Assembly: GCA_003254925.1 (NCBI GenBank)
Contig: QANZ01037276.1
Coordinates: 4,536 to 68,535 of the forward strand
Length of the DNA: 64,000 nt
Reading direction: 5' to 3'
Origin: Chamaecrista fasciculata
Taxonomy: Eukaryota > Streptophyta > Magnoliopsida > Fabales > Fabaceae
Shown: positions 50,401 to 62,350 of the stretch, piece by piece
How the letters are laid out: every line of letters begins with the position of its first letter
Numbering within the stretch: position 1 is the stretch's first letter
Program-made: the position numbers and the translations under genes
Notes under the pieces: model-generated
The model's input: the letters and a program-made list of their open reading frames with translations, nothing else
Databases searched by the model: none
Told to the model about the DNA's origin: nothing

Positions 50401-51559
50401 TACCAACTGTAACGGATGGAAAAACCTACTACATCAGGACCATTTTGACATTGCCCAGAAGCCATTATTTTACGTTCAGCTAGCACTAAAAAGGCTTCTC
50501 CTAGTAGAACTTGATGATAGGAGAAAAACTATGACAATTCTAAAATTCCTAAGATTGATATCAGCTGCTATGGGTATTATGAGTTCAGCATTTCAGCTAA
50601 ACTTGAACGTGCACATTTGACCATGATTCTCTAAGCTAACAAGGCATAAGTCATGCTTAGTAAATGATTAGACAATTACTTCTATATTAAGATTTCATGT
50701 GAAGCTACATAAGTACAGCATGAAATCAATTGAATGTCAGATATTTAAATTAAAGAAATTTCTTACCAACGGACAGAGGAAATTTTAAAAGTGAAGGTTA
50801 CGAGCAAACAGTTGATAAACAAATAATTCAAGTAGACGAGGCCCAGGACAAAAAAAATAACAAACTCGATATATCCTCCCCTTGATTTTTTTTTTAGCAG
50901 ATTATCGTCATTGAGTGTTTTCTTTCCATTAACAATTCCCAATCAGGTATTAAAGCCAAAATGCAAAACAGACAATGGTCCTATTCGGCTCCTTGAGCAA
51001 CCCAAAGCCACCAGCAAAGCAATAACTATAATATCATCAGATCAAGGTCAAGTGGAATTCCGTAAGAAACAGGTATTGAATCTAAATCAATTTGTACGTA
51101 TGAACCGAGCAGCGAACAGTCGCTACATCGTGAGCAGATTTCATATATTCTATGTTCGATCAGAGAATACTGGACAAGCCTATATACGGTATCGACACAA
51201 ACATGACGCAGGTAAACGCTATAATCAATTAGGGGGTATGAAGGTTTACATTTCAGGAACACGATAGTGGGAGACAAACCAACAGATCCATCATATACGA
51301 AAATTAATAGTTGGACCAAATCAGAATTAGTGCTTGCAGAAGAATGAAAACATAAAGGCTTAGATACACAAAATGAGAGAGAGAGAGAGAGAGAAAGAGA
51401 GGGAAAAGGGAAGAGGAAGTTAGTGGAAAGTACCTTGGTGGTACCGCGGTAGTGAGTCCAAGATCCCCAAGCAGAAGGATAGGGCTGGCCGATATTGTAT
51501 GGGAGATCTTTCAGTCCGGTTCCAGATCCGCCCACCACCTCTTTCAAGAATTTGAACAT
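42187..51559 (-). CDS. SCYL1: SCY1-like pseudokinase with HEAT repeats (SCYL1)
   Basis: Twenty-one exons, 5' to 3' on the minus strand: 51434-51559, 50269-50367, 49628-49779, 49378-49450, 49172-49294, 48770-48878, 48048-48127, 47808-47889, 47029-47168, 46818-46928, 46573-46689, 46351-46440, 46144-46197, 45924-45998, 45738-45813, 45480-45579, 44910-44979, 44100-44173, 43708-43814, 42999-43256, 42187-42449. They give 792 aa. The N-terminal kinase-like domain (about 1-245) has HRD replaced by 'HGN' and no DFG, so it is catalytically dead. HEAT-like repeats span about 300-560 ('RTISGSLLKYLSKLQVDEEP'). An acidic low-complexity tail carries repeated DDD(L/P)W(G/A) motifs ('KHEDDDLWGSIAAPAP', 'DDDDPWAAIAAPAP'). 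The animal homologue works in COPI Golgi-ER traffic. The C-terminus ends 'NRTSSGM' and lacks the dibasic COPI motif of animal SCYL1. Confidence 0.95.
44353..44411. other. poly-C run ending in an N inside SCYL1 intron 17
   Basis: Fifty-eight C then a single N, in an otherwise AT-rich intron. Like the poly-T run at 35734 it ends in one N, so gap-closing artefact is the simplest reading. Intron 17 length is therefore uncertain, but the exons are not affected. Confidence 0.8.
45073..45160. repeat. half of a hAT-like 'ggttttaaaaacc' repeat in SCYL1 intron 16
   Basis: It shares 'ggttttaaaaaccagaccgg' and 'ggttcattggttcaac' with the element at 38260-38815. Only one end is visible, and the AT-rich sequence to about 45420 may be its decayed remainder. 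Confidence 0.55.
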
Positions 51560-52079
51560 TTTCTTCCGCTTCTAAGCACAAATTATGGGATCGGCAGGTG
51601 ATGGAGACGAATCACAAGATATTATTAACCTGATTGTATGCTTCTGCGCCTGAGATCGTTATGGTCATCCGAACGAAGCAGCCGTTTCAGTTTATTTGCT
51701 CTGTTGCAAGGCCAGTGGCCTCAGCGAATAGCGAAGCTTCTTACCCAAATTCCCAAAATTCGCCCCAATGCCAATATTATATTTTTATATATATCTATAT
51801 ATATGATATATGATGATTTAAATATCAAAAATAATAACAATAATGATTGATTTCGAATTACGAGATATAAAATATTTTTTGGGCCTAATACAGTACTACT
51901 TAAATTTAAACCAAATAATTCTATTATAAATTCTAAAAATTTATTGATAGGCGAATGAAACATTGAAATACATTTCGCGCATTAAGCAGAATTTGGATTA
52001 CACTTAATAAACCAGGAAAATAATAAATTAATCCCTAATTCAGATTAAGAAACAGCTCTGGCTCTCTCCACTCAAAAGA
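51560..52079. promoter_or_regulatory. SCYL1 promoter and 5' leader region
   Basis: Upstream of the minus-strand SCYL1 ATG. It contains a (TA)-rich stretch near 51785-51815. No TATA box position could be fixed. Confidence 0.4.
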
Positions 52080-52388
52080 ATGAATGAATTAGTTTGCTTT
52101 GGCCAAAATGCAATTGAAGTGAGGGTTTCCGAAGCCAGGAACAGCGACAAGTTTAAGTGCTTTCTACTCCATCTCCATTATTCTCCATCGAGTTTCCCCT
52201 ATCTAACCCCGAGATCCTCTTCAGTAATCAATGCCCTTCCTCTTTCGGTATTGCCCAGCAACAAATGCGGACCTTTTGTCACAAAACACTGTCGTTTGAC
52301 ACCAATATACATTGCTTTCCTGAATTTTGGAACTAGTGATTCCTCACCAATTTCTCTTTTGCATGAATCGTTTCGGCTTCTTCACTGA
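52080..52388 (+). CDS. 102-codon ORF of uncertain reality
   Basis: An open frame divergent from SCYL1, preceded by a CT-rich leader. Its codon content is less AT-rich than the surroundings and its end is rich in Ser, Pro and Leu. I recognise no domain, and no splice-linked continuation could be fixed. It could be a short gene, the first exon of a lost gene, or chance in an SCYL1 bidirectional promoter. Confidence 0.22.
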   Translation: MNELVCFGQNAIEVRVSEARNSDKFKCFLLHLHYSPSSFPYLTPRSSSVINALPLSVLPSNKCGPFVTKHCRLTPIYIAFLNFGTSDSSPISLLHESFRLLH

Positions 52389-54225
52389 AATGACAGTTTG
52401 ATTTATTTATATTTTATAATAAGATTCACTGTATAATATGGTTGAACCACTTTTTCTTTAATCAACATTTGCACAACAGACCTGCAAACATGCAAGTAAT
52501 TCTGTGTCTATATGAGTGTATATGATTATATGTGCATACTAAAAACAGCCACATATAACTCTCTTGGCCATTGGGAAATAGAGAGAGATCGCATGCGAGT
52601 ATGACTGAGAACGAACTGTAGTGAAATGACGCAGCAGAGGTTTGTTGGCATGCTTAATTCGTTGGATTGGACAATATTGTTTCATTCTTGGCAAAAAGCC
52701 ATGAAGACCCCTGTTTTCTGAGGTGGTTCTTCCAAATAGCTCTCTTTTCTTTTGAGGCTGGTTGACACTGCCCTCTACTTTTTAGATATCTAGGATCTAG
52801 CTATATATTGTCAGTAGGGATATTGTAACTTGCTTGCGTTTCATTGAGTTTAATTTAAGACCACAGCTTCTTATTTTATATTATTTATTAGGATTTTCTT
52901 GGTTTTCTTTATGGGGCAATGCATTGTTCTTGAATCTTTACTATCTTGCCTGCGCCAGTAGTATTGATTGAAAGCCACTTTTATCAATCTCTGGTAGCCG
53001 TGGAAGCTAGGCGAGGGAAGAATCTTTTCATTGTGCATGTGCTTACGATATAGCATTATGCCCCTTTTACCTTTTTGTATTTTTTTTTTTTTATTATTTA
53101 TTGGCATCGGGCTCGTTGAACCCGACATTTAATAATTAGGGCTCTACTTTTCCATGTCAAGACGTTGTAAACTACAATCTTATGATATATTTCAAATCTT
53201 CTTTGGATGGATGTAATTTTATATTCTATGTTATATTACTCTGTTCAATCTCTGAAAGTCTTCATCATTATCAATTTTTTTACATAGCCATATCGAATCC
53301 AATGCTTTCTGAAATTTGTCGTGAATATTTCAGTACACGTGCTTCATATATATACTACGTACTGATTTGTTTTATATCAAATAGGAGGTGTTGAGATTGT
53401 CTTGCTGTGTCTATCTATACTTTGTACCTAGCTAACGTGGATATATGCTTAGATAGAGTGGACATTTGAACGTTACTATACGTTGAGGAATCAAGACTTA
53501 TGCTGCCTGTGGGAATGGGGTGTCCGGAGGCATGTAGATTATCCCGTGTGACTTCTGTTCTTTGTTTGTTGCTCTCCTTAATTTTAAAGAAAAATCTGGT
53601 TAATAAATGTGTATTCTGTATCTTAATTCTAGGCATATATATGATTATTTTGTTGTCCTAAGCACATTTCATCATAATTGTCTTGATTTAAATTATTCAT
53701 GATATGTCTCAACAGAGCATGGGGTTCTTTTCTATAATTCAAATCCTATTTACAAGCCTTGGATCAATGGCTACTGTTCCTTTTTTAAGAACACGTACAG
53801 GTGATGTGGTTTCAAAGCAAAACGGTGTGGGTGTGTGTAGTTTATTAAGTGCTGGGTTATGTTAATCGAGATAATTGAAAATTGAACTGTTTGTGTGTAA
53901 AAGAAGAAAAGAGTAAAGATGTAGATGAAAATATATGGTGCAGAGAAAGTGAGAAACCTAAATCCATATGAATGGAACTTGCTTTTGCGGGGGAAAGAAT
54001 AATAGATAAAGCTTTAGTATTTTGTTTGTTTAATTTCTTCAAGATTGATGAAGCAAGGTGTGCGAGGTCTGCTTGTAACAAAGAGTGTAGTGAGTAAGCG
54101 ATTCTCAATTCTGTATAATGGTAAGTGGATGAAGAATATTGAGAGTTGTGGCAGGGGCGGCAGCAATAATATAATTAATGCAGTTGCCAACATGAATATA
54201 TATATAACTGGAGCCCCTCAACAAC
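52389..54225. other. intergenic, no gene supported
   Basis: AT-rich sequence with only small unrelated ORFs. Neither repeats with clear borders nor RNA genes were seen. Confidence 0.45.
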
Positions 54226-54660
54226 ATCCAATACTTTTAGGCCAAAATGCATACAATACCTCTTGAGTTTTTAGATTGGATGCATATAATGCCATTGAGT
54301 TTTCAATTTGTGCAAATAGAACTCTTTAAGACGACGATGGCTTGGCGCCATGGGCGACACTTGTGTGAAACACGATTTCTACATCCTCGACCTCAACTGC
54401 AACGACGAGGGCGAAACAAGAATTGCGGTGGCAGCGGGAGGGAGGTTTTCGGCGATGACGATGGAGGGAGACTGGGAGAGTAAGGAGCAGTGAAGAGGAA
54501 AGAGAGGTGGCAGGAATGGAGGAGGTAGGAGGCTTTGAGTGAGGTTTTCGATAGCAACGTCAGATTTGGCAACAAGAGGCATGCCGTGATTTAAGAAGGT
54601 GTTCGGAGGTCCCAGTGCTGTTGCTGTGGTAGAAAGCACACCCTAGGGTCACCCCATATG
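54226..54660. repeat. one-sided transposon-like end and GC-rich fragment
   Basis: It starts 'aggccaaaatgcatacaata' and 'gagttttcaatttgtgcaaa', the style of a Mutator-type terminus. A GC-rich stretch (54335-54640) follows, open on both strands (plus: MGDTCVKHDFYILDLN...). No matching right end was found. It may be a captured gene scrap, but I do not recognise the protein. Confidence 0.35.
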
Positions 54661-57600
54661 CATAAGATCATAGCAAAACAAATAAAAAGAGAAAATACTT
54701 AGGTCAGATGGTCTCCAATCTTGCAGGCTGTGGTCAAGGGCCATGTAAAGCATTGTTATCATATTTTTTTTTTCAATAAGAAAGTTTAAATGGAGATAAG
54801 CACTAATATCTTTTAGAAACAAAAAAATACCTCTTCACCTTTTTAAAAATTTACAAAAAAAAATTTATATATCATTCATTAAATAAGGTTCTTACATCAA
54901 TCAAAAAATTTAAACTCTCACCACTAAGGCTAAGAGCCCTATACCTTCTTATTGGCAATCATTGTTATCATTCGTTTAAGGCCAACTCCGGATTTGATAT
55001 TATTAATTGAATATTTTACAATTTTATTATTCTCGGTTCAAAAGATAGAATATAATTGAGCTGACTAGGGGTGAGAAAAGACAAGCAACTACATATACGA
55101 TAGATGTGCATCAAGAGAATGGGTCGCTTTCCACCGGTGATTGCAATTAATTTTGTACAAGCTAAGTAGGATAGTATACATATATATATAAGTGGATTGT
55201 GTAAAATAAGGTAGGAAGCTTCAAGTTCAAGGTTTGTATTATATTGTCATGGTGTCCGGTGTACAATCAGATTATTCCGACATAGACAACAAAAATAATG
55301 ATAATAAGAGAGTATTGAAGCAGAGAGTTGAAGAGACAAGATGCCCGAGTTGAAGAAAAAGTAGCCTCGTGGCCCTCATCTCCATTGTCCACCACTGTCC
55401 AGGACGATATATTGTTCTGATAACTACACTTACTTAGCTTGCACCCACTCATATCTCCTTGTTTTCAATTCTCTTCCTCGATCCTTTCAAACTTGGAATA
55501 TAATTCAAGGGTTTTATGTAAAGCTCAATGACATCATCTCGCGGGCTGTGTCTCCTTAATTAAGTAATTGGTTTAATTCTTTCGATGTTTAATTTCTCTG
55601 TCTTTGGGTTTGGAATTCAAACGTTGTTTTTTTTATTATTATTATTTTGTTCATTTTCTTAGTGTTTCTAACTCCTAATTATTTGGGTTCAGATTTTATT
55701 GAGTGGAAAAAAGGTTCGAAAGACAAAGGATATATAAAACTGAAAACACATTTTTGTTCCGCCGGTAGTTTGATTTGATGGCATAAACCAAAAATTACAA
55801 TATAATCCTTATATAGATTCAGAAATATACAAGTCGAGAACTTGAATCGAAGTGGAAAAACTCAACTTATTTACTACTACTTTTTTTGGTCAACACTTAT
55901 TTAATATTTCTAACAAAGGCAAAATTAAAGTGGAGAGAGATGTTTTATTTGTTTACATTATATTTTACAAGTAATGAAGTAAAAGCGCCCAAGCTGGGAG
56001 TTCCATTCCACAAGCGGTGAATATTGGTGATGATTTATGAGACTCAAGAGTACGTCAGTACACTCTGTAGCTAGACGAAATCATATCACCAACCTTTTCA
56101 TAGACTTCAATTATTATTTATATATATTCATCATGGGTGATGGGAAAGAGTAGTAGATTAATAAGGTACGTACCAAATTAGAAATTAAACTGGGTTTTTT
56201 AATCAACTCTATTAAATTAAGAATATTTAATTACTTACATGTTGCTCCATTTAATTAATGGCCGTTGCAGAAATTGAATTTATTCTCCGATCCATCTGTT
56301 CCATCACCAAAAACAAATCTGAGAGCAGTTAAAGGCTTAAAGCCGAAAATGTATAGCATAATTGGAGATATATTTCCTTGGACTTTTAGCATCACACAAC
56401 ATTTCCCATCAAGAACACAAGGCAGAGGTAGAGCCAAATGATCGACCGAATAAGAATATTTTGACGGAAATAAATCCGAGATGTGAAAGATGAAACCACT
56501 GACTTGGAGTTGAGATTGATCTTGAATCTTCAAGCCACAATCCCAAAAGTGAAACCAAAATGGAGTAGGGACTAAAGCTTACAAAATGATGGACCATTGT
56601 AAGTAGTAAAAACATATGGTATATATATATACCATAAAAATATTCACTAATGAGATCATTAGTGAATGTTACAAAATGGTCCTAAAAATAATTACCAAAT
56701 AGTCCCTTTAACAAACAAATGCCATACATACATTAGTAATTCAATGGGATAATTACTAATACTCTTCGGACGTGGCTTGGGGTTCTTAGCCCGGTCCCGG
56801 AAGACTTGTGGATAATCCAACCCATCACGAATTATCGCAAGTAATATGAATCCAAATCCATTCTTATTCAGATGTACAATATATTAATTATTTATCAGTA
56901 AACACAAATATTAATCTTACAATAGATTAATGCTAATCCACACAAAAAATTCCAACATATTTACTATCATAAAATGAATGAATTGAAAGGGTTGGAGCCG
57001 TGCTGGAGCAGAAATTAAATAATTAAATTAAATATCAATGGAATTGGAATATATACATATATAGTCGTTAGCAGGAATAATTAAAAGGATGCTGATTGCT
57101 GAAGAATGCATGGTGATACGCTTTTGTCGAGTCGACCGCTATTTTAGGATGAGGTTCGTAGCAGTGCCCGGCCTTGGTGTGTGTTTGTGTATGCCCATGT
57201 GAACGTGTCTCTTGATATTGATGATCCATATACGCTTTAAGCACAATTCATCAAAATGATTGGTTAATTCAATCCAAACACACACACGTACATATGCATG
57301 CATGCATATATGCGAATATATATGTTACATATATGCATGTTGAAGAAGAGGCTTAGCTTGTTGCGCTGGTATATATATGTGTATTGGTGGTAACTGGTAA
57401 TCAAGACAAATTAAAGACCGATTTAATTAATTTGTAAGTCAAGGTCAAACTGAAAAGGAAAAGGAAAAGGAAATGTCAAGAGTAGCTAGGAAGTATATAT
57501 ATATTTGTGGTGGATGCTCCCATTATTGGTATCTGGTGATCGATCAAATACCCCACTATATATATGTGCGTGTTATATGCGCGGTAATGGAATAATAATA

Positions 57601-58039
57601 ATAAACAATATATGCATGGTACGTAATGAAACAGAAGCCCCTATTTGCAAAGGGTGGGAGTGGGAGTGGAATAATGGCGGAATCGCATTCATTCGTATTC
57701 TATTTGGTGACCACGATGCACATATGTATGTGACAAATTAGGCGCAGTGGGGAAAGCAACCACACAGTTGCATTATGCAGGCACTAGTAGCAAGAGATAA
57801 ACGAAGAGAACAAAAATATATACGTAGTAGTAGGCTGACTAGTGATGGAGTGAGGATGGATATATCATGTCAGGGATATATATGGAGCATCCAATTCTGA
57901 ATGAATGAATGTACGTCACGTTATTAACCCTTGTAAAGGTAAGGTACAAACTAGAAGAGAATTAACAATTAAAAAAAAAAGAATAAATAATAATGAAAGT
58001 GTTGGTGATTATATTAAATAATATATATGGTTTTATTAG
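54661..58039. other. long intergenic region upstream of PIN5
   Basis: AT-rich with several TA and CA/TG simple repeats near 57280-57330. A minus-strand open stretch at 56255-56570 of about 100 codons has no recognised domain. One TGTCTC word (57206-57211, the core auxin-response element) occurs about 1.05 kb before PIN5. A single copy is weak evidence. Confidence 0.4.
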
Positions 58040-58047
58040 TATAAATA
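58040..58047 (+). promoter_or_regulatory. TATA box of the PIN5-type gene
   Basis: TATAAATA lies 218 bp before the ATG, followed by a purine-rich leader with GATGAT repeats. Confidence 0.65.
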
Positions 58048-58257
58048 GGGGGGTGGTTACTGTTTGGGTTGAATATATGCATGCAAGTGAGAGTTAATTA
58101 TAGGGAATAGGTATACGTAGGTAGGTGATGGATGAGAATAGATGATGATGATGATGAAGAATTAATAGAGTTAATGATTGAAGAAGATCGAAGAAGTAAG
58201 AAAAAAGATAAAGATTATTAAGTGGTGGTGGTGGGTGAGAATTGATCAAGAGAGATC

Positions 58258-60904
58258 ATGATAGGATGGGAAGAGGTGTACAAGGTGGTAGGGGCGATGG
58301 TGCCGCTGTACGTGGCATTGATGTTGGGGTTTGGGTCGGTGAGGTGGTGGAGGATATTCAGTAGGGAGGAGAGTGATGCAATCAACAGGCTGGTGTGCTA
58401 CTTCACGCTGCCGTTGTTCACATTCGAGTTCACGGCTCACATGGACCCTTTCAAGATGAACATGCGCTTCATTGCCGCCGACACCATCTCCAAGCTCATC
58501 ATCGTGGTGGTTTTAGGGGTGTGGGCCAAGTTCTTCGAAGGTACCACCTCCATGTATTCATGGTCCATCACTTCCTTCTCTCTGTCCACCCTCACCAACG
58601 CCCTCGTAGTTGGCGTCCCTCTCATTAAGTCCATGTATGGCCCTTCCGCCGTCGACCTCGTCGTCCAATCCTCCGTCATCCAGGCCATCATCTGGCTCTC
58701 TCTTCTTCTCTTCCTCTTGGAGTTTCGCAGCTCTGCTATTTCCACCACCACTACTACTACTACTACTTCTTCAAATTCAAATAATAATATTATTCCTATT
58801 TCTTCTACTTCTACTTCTTCCATTTCCACCCGCTTCATCAAGCTCGTCGCCCTCAAGCTTTCTCACAACCCTAACTCATACGCTTGCGTCATTGGCATCT
58901 CCTGGGCTTTCGTTGCCAACAGGTGGAACTTGGAGATGCCTACCATCATTGACAACTCTATTCATATCATGTCCAGGGCTGGCATTGGCACTGCCATGTT
59001 TAGTATGGGTCAGTACTCACTACTACTACTTACTAGCTACTTATTAATTATATCCCCCATCACTTACTTATATACATACATGCACCTGCAGGTATTTTTA
59101 TGGCACTTCAAGACAAGTTAATTGCGTGTGGATCCACTCTCACTGCATTCAGTATGGTTTTGAAGTTCGTAGCCGGACCAGCCGCCATGGCTATTGGTGC
59201 CATCGCCGTGGGATTGCATGGCGACGTCTTACGAGTCGCTATTATTCAGGTTTCATTTTAATCTACTCTATTCTATATTAATATCATATTACACCACCTT
59301 TCATTTGTCTCGCTCCATGCCACGCAAATCAATCATAAGAGTTTTACTATTAACAGTTCTTTTCAACCCGAGATTTGGAAATCAATCCACAAAAGGATAA
59401 TTAAAACCAACTCAATTTCTACAATAAAATCAATCATCATCGAATTATATATTATAGGCTATCGTTTACACTTTCACTCATGATATACGTTTTGTGTATT
59501 ATTCTACGTACGAATATTTTCTAACTCAAGTGATGTTGTCCGTAGAAATCGTATTATTCTTTTGGCTAAAGTCCTATTTTGGTTCCTCAGTTATGCTCAT
59601 TGTTTTAAATAAGTCCCCCAGTTATTCTTCGTTTCATATTGGTCCCCCAGTTATGCAAAATTTGGCAAAGTTGGTCCCTCTAACAGTTTCTATCCATTTT
59701 TCTGTTAAAATAAAGACAAAATTAATTTTTAACTCCTAAAAGTTTAAATGTTTTGCATCAAGGGCCTTTTTCTCTATAATAGAACCAAAATGTAAGAAAA
59801 AAGAAATAACTTGGGGTTTTAGTTTATTTCACACCAAAAAAAAATAATCTCTTCCCTCTCTGTGCGCGCACAATTTTTCAAAATCGGACGAAAATCCCCA
59901 ATTTCAAACCCTAAATCTTCATCCTCAAACTCAAATCCAAAATCCAAATCAAATCTCCATCCTCAAACCCAAATCCAAAACTTCTACAATCTTCGACCAC
60001 GGAATCTCTTTTTTGTTTCTTCGTTTCCAGTGGAAATTCCTCCTATATTCTTTTCCTTCAGGTTCGTTATCTCTTCAACATGCTATAACACTGTTTGGAT
60101 TTCAAGAAAATTAACATACATAATAACATTCATGGTGAAAATTAACATTCATTCAACTTGCTATAAAATTAACACTGTGCGAAAGCTTGTGCCACGACAA
60201 TTGCTGTTTGGATTCTCTGCTTCTCGTTCTACGTGGTACCAATTCGAAAATTGGATGGCGAGGATTCTGAAATTCATCGCCGTCGACGCCGAATCGAAGG
60301 TCGTAATCGCCGAGAAGGAAGGCATGATAACGGAATTGCTCAAATCAATCGCGCCGGACAAAGACGCCGCCCTAAGGAGGATTGCAATCAAACCCAGATC
60401 TGCAAACCGGAGAGAGAGAAATTTTTTTTTGGGTGGAATAAACTAAAACCCCCCAATTATTTATTCTTTCTTACATTTTGGTTCTATTATAGAGAAAAAA
60501 GTCCCTGATATAAACAATTTAAACTTTTAGGATTTAAAAATTAATTTTATCTTTTTTTTAACAGAAAAATGGATGAAAATCGTTAGAGGGACCAATTTTG
60601 CCAAGTTTTACATAACTGGGGGACTAATATGGAACGAAAAATAACTGGGGGACCAATTTAAAACACTAAACATAACTGAGGGACCAAAATAAGACTTTGG
60701 CCTATTCTTTTAGACCAAACACATCATAAGTTTCATTCCAATAGCTAGCTACAAGTTGTTGTTTATTTACTATCTCGCTTTTGATAATTCAGACAAAAAC
60801 AACTTTTCTATTGATTTGTGCTCCAAACATGTAATATTCATAAAAAAAAAACAACTAAAAGTTAACGTGTGCCAGATAAAATACAAAAAAGTTCAGGATT
60901 ACAT

Positions 60905-60935
<31 letters not shown>

Positions 60936-61816
60936 CGGTCATGTAATGGGTTTTACACACCGACTGGGATAAATTTGTCTAAGGCACTGCTGGAAATAGC
61001 TATGGAACTAATTAACTATTTATTACTCTCAAATGTTGTCTCATCGTCTCTCACCGTGTCAAATTCTCGAATAAAAAATTAGAAAGAAAAAGAATCATAA
61101 TATGCATGGTTTGTATAAAATTAGTGTGAGTTGTTTTAGAATAACTCTATAGGTAGTGCAACTTTGAGTGCGACCATGATCACAAACCAAAGACTTAAAG
61201 GATGAATAATCAACATCAACCTAACAACTTCAACTTGTTAAAGCTATTTCAATATTCATGATTAGTATATATATAAGTAGATTACAAAGCATCAGGTAAC
61301 AGTACACTAGCTGGTACAGTCAATTCCCCATGAACAAGGTTCCTTTGATTTGTTTTAAAAAAAGAAGTTGAAGTGCAGCTTTAGATTTGTTTTTATTAAA
61401 TTTTCTAGCTATCACAACATAATACATACATACATAAAGCATGTAACAGTATCTTTAAAAAAATTTCATATATCATGTTTTATTTCGAAAATGTAAGAGA
61501 GTATATTTAAGTCTAGTGAGTTGTGACCAACTGTATACAATAAGTTAACTGGTTTGTTTCATCTGTGGCAGGCAGCAGTGCCACAATCCATAACTTCCTT
61601 CATTTTTGCTAAGGAATATGGAATGCATCCAGAGGTTCTTAGCACTGCGTAAGTTTCATTTCAAACCGTCGTTTGTATTCCCAGTTTTTTTTTTTTGTTT
61701 ACATCTGTCTGCTAATAATAGTTCACTATTTTGTAATTTGCAGCGTGATTTTTGGTATGATTGTCTCGCTTCCCGTCTTAATTGCCTACTACGCAATATT
61801 GGAGTTTGTACGTTGA
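58258..61816 (+). CDS. PIN5: PIN5-type short auxin carrier
   Basis: Exons are 58258-59008, 59092-59249, 61572-61648 and 61744-61816, giving 352 aa (Arabidopsis PIN5 is 351). The N-terminal membrane bundle includes '[17 protein letters not shown]' and '[14 protein letters not shown]'. A short central loop (about 156-192) is followed by '[20 protein letters not shown]' and the C-terminal helices with '[17 protein letters not shown]' and '[12 protein letters not shown]'. The long phosphorylated loop of plasma-membrane PINs is missing, which places it in the ER-resident class that sets cellular auxin homeostasis. The loop is unusual in being a Thr8-Ser-Asn tract from an ACT microsatellite. The 2.3-kb second intron contains the gene-bearing element at 59564-60702. 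The conserved Asn-Pro-Asn (204-206) is intact. Confidence 0.95.
59564..60702 (+). mobile_element. 1.14-kb Pack-MULE-like element in PIN5 intron 2
   Basis: Terminal inverted repeats of about 280 bp start 'ggctaaagtcctattttgg' and end 'ccaaaataagactttggcc'. The exact 9-mer tattctttt flanks both sides (59555-59563 and 60703-60711). The inner 580 bp is not repeat-like. It starts as a Pro/Ser-rich gene leader and later encodes '[20 protein letters not shown]' and '[20 protein letters not shown]', which reads like the ARM-repeat region of a plant U-box E3 ligase. The captured frame (59862-60446, 194 codons) is open, but the part before codon 120 looks like UTR or intron. It carries no transposase, so it is a non-autonomous Mutator-type carrier of a host gene fragment. 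Confidence 0.82.
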
Positions 61817-62350
61817 CACTGACCCAGAGAGTGATTGTTAACTACAATTTGTTTAATTTTTTTTTTTGGAAATGGAAACCGTAATATTGTTATAATGGTT
61901 GCTCATGTTGTGATTTTAAATTTCCTTTATGTTCTGATGCGGACTTCTACATTGATTACTTCTAGTTATAACATATATATATATATATATATACGTACAA
62001 CCCTGCCGTTATACATGAATGGTGAACATGGTCCTTCATACACAGGTGTTAAGATTCCCTTATGTTTGATTTCAAGTTGATCCAGGCATCACACGAGTAG
62101 TAGTAGAGTGTGAAATGTAAATGCAGCACCTATTATTGCGTTTCAGAAATCACCTTCAGCTATAATTGCGTCAGCGTCACGCTGTTCTACCCCTCTCCCT
62201 CAGATGAAACTTGTACTTTGATTAATTTGCCCACTCAATACATTACTTAGACAGACAATTAAGTGGCATAAAACAACGAGCATAACCTTGAATATCTCAT
62301 TAAAAAAAAGAGGCGAATAATATGTTGTATCAACTACCAGATCACATTCT
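61817..62350. other. convergent 3' flanks of PIN5 and the UCH gene
   Basis: Both genes end toward this stretch. A (TA)n tract lies near 61975-61991. No gene. Confidence 0.45.

Noticed and set aside
50911-51267. 118-codon plus-strand ORF considered as a gene or organelle-derived insert
   Set aside because: It lies inside SCYL1 intron 1 on the other strand, has no recognisable domain, and its composition matches the intron.
59862-60446. Independent 194-aa gene in the PIN5 intron
   Set aside because: The frame lies entirely between transposon termini and only its last third resembles a protein family.
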